A DNA stretch of 34,044 bases from Chitinispirillia bacterium (GTDB taxonomy: Bacteria > Fibrobacterota > Chitinivibrionia > Chitinivibrionales > Chitinispirillaceae): contig WQTH01000027.1 of assembly GCA_009786415.1 (NCBI GenBank), positions 1 to 34,044 on the forward strand, in the 5' to 3' direction. The translations under genes and the position numbers were made by a program. Below, piece after piece: positions 32,267-34,044 of the stretch. Numbering within the stretch: position 1 is the first letter of the stretch; each line of letters opens with the position of its first letter. Below the pieces are notes generated by a model. It did not search any database. It saw only the letters and a program-made list of their open reading frames with translations, and was not told the origin of the DNA.

Positions 32267-33076
32267 ATGGCTATTCAAACAGATTTTAACGAACTCTTAA
32301 ACGAGATACTGACGGCCTATCGGAATCAGTTCGGCGGGGACAGCATTGCCGAGGGTTCGGTGTTATTCGTTAAAGCCTCTTGCAGCGCATCAATGCACTG
32401 GGGTCTCCGTCAGGCGTTGAAATGGGTTATGGACCAAATGTTCGTAACAAGCGCAGATCGCGCCCACAAGGAGCTTCACGCCGCCGAATTCGGTATACTT
32501 ACCGCATCGCGCACAGACGCCCAGATAGAAGATGATGTCCTCGCCGCAAAGCGGAGTAAAATGGCTGGCGGCAATAGATACGATTATGAAGCATGGGCAA
32601 GGAGCGTGTCACATGATGACGAGCGCATTACAGACGCGCGGGTAGTCCCTTTGGCGCGCGGCGAGGGCACCTTTGACATCGTTGTAGTGAGTTCAGCGGA
32701 TAGGACGGAGGCGTCCCCGGAAATACTCAATAAGGTCTATCAAAAGATCCAAAATCTCCGTCCGATTGGAGCCGGTTTTTCGTGGGGAGTAAGGGTAGCA
32801 GGTATTACTCCGCAGGATGCCACTATACATATTCGTGGGGCAGGGATTCATTGGGCCCAGGCGGCCTCTGTGGCGGCCATAAGGGCCTATATTGCCAATC
32901 TGCCGCTCGGTGCAACAATACAGCGCTCGATTATCACGTCAATCATGCACGATTACGGGGCTGCTGCCGCCGAGGTAGTATACCCACCCGCGGATATAGT
33001 ACCTGTTTGGGATCCTTCGGCAGGTAAATATGGTAAATTTGTTAATATTACAATCCTGCTATTGCCGGAGGTGTAA
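32267..33076 (+). CDS. Baseplate J-like wedge protein (Mu gp47)
   Basis: The product is 269 aa, shorter than Mu gp47 (about 360). An N-terminal helical part (FNELLNEILTAYRNQFGGDS, ADRAHKELHAAEFGI) is followed by RYDYEAWARSV, DARVVPLARGEGTFDIVVVS and VYQKIQNLRPIGAGFSWGVRV, the baseplate J core, and a C-terminal helix set with ASVAAIRAYIANLPLGATIQ. It connects the hub to the periphery of the baseplate. Confidence 0.87.
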   Translation: MAIQTDFNELLNEILTAYRNQFGGDSIAEGSVLFVKASCSASMHWGLRQALKWVMDQMFVTSADRAHKELHAAEFGILTASRTDAQIEDDVLAAKRSKMAGGNRYDYEAWARSVSHDDERITDARVVPLARGEGTFDIVVVSSADRTEASPEILNKVYQKIQNLRPIGAGFSWGVRVAGITPQDATIHIRGAGIHWAQAASVAAIRAYIANLPLGATIQRSIITSIMHDYGAAAAEVVYPPADIVPVWDPSAGKYGKFVNITILLLPEV

Positions 33077-33078
33077 GT

Positions 33079-33582
33079 ATGATGCACGCTGATGCGCTAA
33101 AAAAACTTATCCCGATCGCCCTTGGCGACATATCTGACCGTGATATGGAGATAGAGGGGGCATTGCTGGATTCCGAAGCCGCGACAATAACGTCTACCTT
33201 GCGCGAGTGGTTCCCGTCCACGACCGAGGCATTGCTCGAACAATGGGAGCGTGAGTACGGATTGGGTATAAGGGCCGGCGCCGGCATCGATGAGCGGCGC
33301 GCGGTTTTGCTTGCCCAATACGTCTATGTAGGCAATCTGGCTAAAAGCCACTTCGAGTCGCTGTGCAATACATTGGGGTACGAGGTAGTCATAACTGAGG
33401 GCGGCGAAGAGTACCGAATGTTCCGCGCCGGCATCAGCGCCGCGGGTGATCCGGTGTTCGCCGCGGCGCTAATGTGGAACTGGACAGTCAAGACAACCAA
33501 CAGGTCTCCGGGAGCTGATCTGATCGAACTTCTCAATGACCTGAATCCACCGCATATGAAACTGGAGTTCGAGGGGCCATAA
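33079..33582 (+). CDS. DUF2313 family baseplate protein (Mu gp48-like)
   Basis: The 167-aa protein starts ADALKKLIPIALGDISDRDM and contains EWFPSTTEALLEQWEREYGL, AGAGIDERRAVLLAQYVYVG and a C-terminal LIELLNDLNPPHMKLEFEGP, matching the gp48/YmfQ family that links baseplate and tail fibres. In Mu the fibre gene follows directly; here it is the last gene before the right end. GGAGGTG precedes the ATG at 33079. Confidence 0.85.
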   Translation: MMHADALKKLIPIALGDISDRDMEIEGALLDSEAATITSTLREWFPSTTEALLEQWEREYGLGIRAGAGIDERRAVLLAQYVYVGNLAKSHFESLCNTLGYEVVITEGGEEYRMFRAGISAAGDPVFAAALMWNWTVKTTNRSPGADLIELLNDLNPPHMKLEFEGP

Positions 33583-33640
33583 ATGGGCGTCTAAAGGAGG
33601 GATAACGCGGGATCAATGTGGGTGAAAATTAGCTGTTTTT

Positions 33641-33692
33641 TGAAATTCCTAAACTATCCGTTGAGAATTCCCAAATTACGCGGGCCGTTATA
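33641..33692. repeat. Right prophage end with two transposase-binding-site-like repeats
   Basis: Read inward on the minus strand, R1 (33663-33679) is GTAATTTGGGAATTCTC and R2 (33641-33657) is ATAGTTTAGGAATTTCA, 22 bp apart in phase, both inverted relative to L1 and L3. The terminus is TATAACGGC, with the same 13-nt distance to R1 as on the left. The stretch 33583-33640 between the last gene and R2 has no gene and no clear terminator. Confidence 0.83.
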
Positions 33693-33697
33693 CGGGG
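33693..33697. repeat. Target-site duplication, right copy (CGGGG)
   Basis: This is the second copy of the 5-bp duplication directly after the last prophage base. Confidence 0.85.
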
Positions 33698-33747
33698 ATT
33701 TACCAACTGCTCAATCACAGCATCGCCAAACAAGGCGCGCAGTACTG

Positions 33748-34044
33748 CTATGACTCCTCGCCGGCAGCTTCTTCCTCACCAACCTCACCAGCCTCATCAC
33801 CCGCACCCGCGCCGCGGCGGCCCCTGCGCGAGTTCAGCAGGCGGATGTACCGGTCTACCACCGGATTAAACGCGTCCGCAAGCGCCTTAAACGCGGCCGC
33901 GCTGTCTGTAGACAGCAAGATGTGCGCCTCGCCTATATCCACGATATTGTCGTAAATACCGTCGAGCTCCGCGCGCACCGCCTTTAGCGTGAACTCCTGC
34001 TTGCCCTCCGCTGTCTCGGCGTCGCGCTCCTTTATCAGCGCGTC
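33748..34044 (-). CDS. Host protein of unknown function, C-terminal part (gene runs off the window)
   Basis: The frame is open to the window edge, so the GTG at 33978 is not the true start. The visible 98 residues comprise a helical region (LIKERDAETAEGKQEFTLKA, YDNIVDIGEAHILLSTDSAA, FKALADAFNPVVDRYIRLLN) and then a low-complexity tail of RRGRRGAGAGDEAGEVGEEE type. The helical pattern is reminiscent of DUF6261 proteins, but this is a weak impression. It converges on the nucleosidase gene across the insertion site. Confidence 0.55.
   Translation of the reverse strand, partial: DALIKERDAETAEGKQEFTLKAVRAELDGIYDNIVDIGEAHILLSTDSAAAFKALADAFNPVVDRYIRLLNSRRGRRGAGAGDEAGEVGEEEAAGEES

Larger units (their letters stand above)
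544..33692. mobile_element. Complete Mu-like transposable prophage, 33,149 bp
   Basis: The limits come from a 5-bp duplication (CGGGG) around inverted TATA termini, each followed after exactly 13 nt by a GTARTTTGGGAATT repeat. The content is full Mu-type: transposase A, ATPase B, GemA, Mor, gp28-like terminase, gp29-like portal, F, G, I, capsid, gp36, gp37, sheath, tube, frameshifted chaperone, tape measure, N, P, gp45, gp46, gp47, gp48, holin and endolysin. No integrase, Gam, Com/Mom or fibre invertase is seen. No obviously broken structural gene was found. Insertion is in the gap between two converging host genes, so it probably disrupts neither. Confidence 0.93.

Overview
The window holds one complete transposable (Mu-like) prophage of about 33.1 kb inserted between two bacterial chromosomal genes. 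The left flank is the 3' end of a 5'-methylthioadenosine/S-adenosylhomocysteine nucleosidase gene on the plus strand. The right flank is the 3' part of an unidentified gene on the minus strand. The prophage can be delimited from sequence alone: CGGGG occurs immediately outside both ends (539-543 and 33693-33697) as a 5-bp target duplication. Both termini start 5'-TATA, and an inverted transposase-site-like repeat (GTARTTTGGGAATT) begins exactly 13 nt inside each end. The host looks like a GC-moderate to GC-rich bacterium with strong Shine-Dalgarno usage. I cannot name it: gut Spirochaetes/Treponema are a guess prompted by the GLUG-repeat protein, not a demonstrated assignment.

Layout. (1) 544-707: left end with three transposase-site-like repeats. 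(2) 724-7668, minus strand: early operon, read from the centre toward the left end: Ner/Cro-like regulator, XRE regulator, small ORF, ParB-like protein with a probable decayed MT-A70 domain, MuA-type DDE transposase, MuB-type ATPase, GemA (gp16-like), DUF3164, and a Mor-type activator with an internally duplicated domain and a C-terminal clamp-binding-like motif. (3) 7669-7763: compact divergent control region with overlapping -10 boxes. (4) 7764-9776, plus strand: repressor, then a DUF4041/GIY-YIG-type accessory protein with its own terminator. (5) 9831-20965, minus strand: late operon 1, comprising two small proteins, terminase small and large subunits, DUF935 portal, MuF with a C-terminal toxin-like nuclease domain, three small or morphogenesis genes, GLUG-repeat and fibre-like proteins, holin, M15 endolysin and an HxH-rich fibre. 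(6) 20966-21171: divergent late control region. (7) 21172-33582, plus strand: late operon 2, comprising protease/scaffold, decoration protein, major capsid, gp36- and gp37-like proteins, DUF2635, sheath, tube, tail chaperone with a -1 frameshift, tape measure, gpN, gpP, gp45, gp46, gp47 and gp48. (8) 33641-33692: right end.

How it works together. Repressor and early promoters compete at 7.7 kb. MuA and MuB carry out replicative transposition. The Mor-like activator, last gene of the early operon, probably switches on the two divergent late operons at 21 kb. DNA is packaged by the terminase into a capsid joined to a contractile Mu-type tail, and holin plus endolysin lyse the cell. All key modules appear intact, so the element could be active. 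Compared with phage Mu, the early block points toward the left end, the head genes are split between two opposing operons, and the fibre and lysis genes sit at the end of the packaging operon rather than after gp48.

Most interesting points: the clean termini with TATA ends instead of TG/CA; a QLSLF clamp-binding-like C-terminus on the late activator; the duplicated Mor domain; a frameshift-encoded tail chaperone extension missing from the ORF track; a likely dead methyltransferase fused to ParB; and a recurring AACCATAA leader element at a near-constant distance from five start codons.
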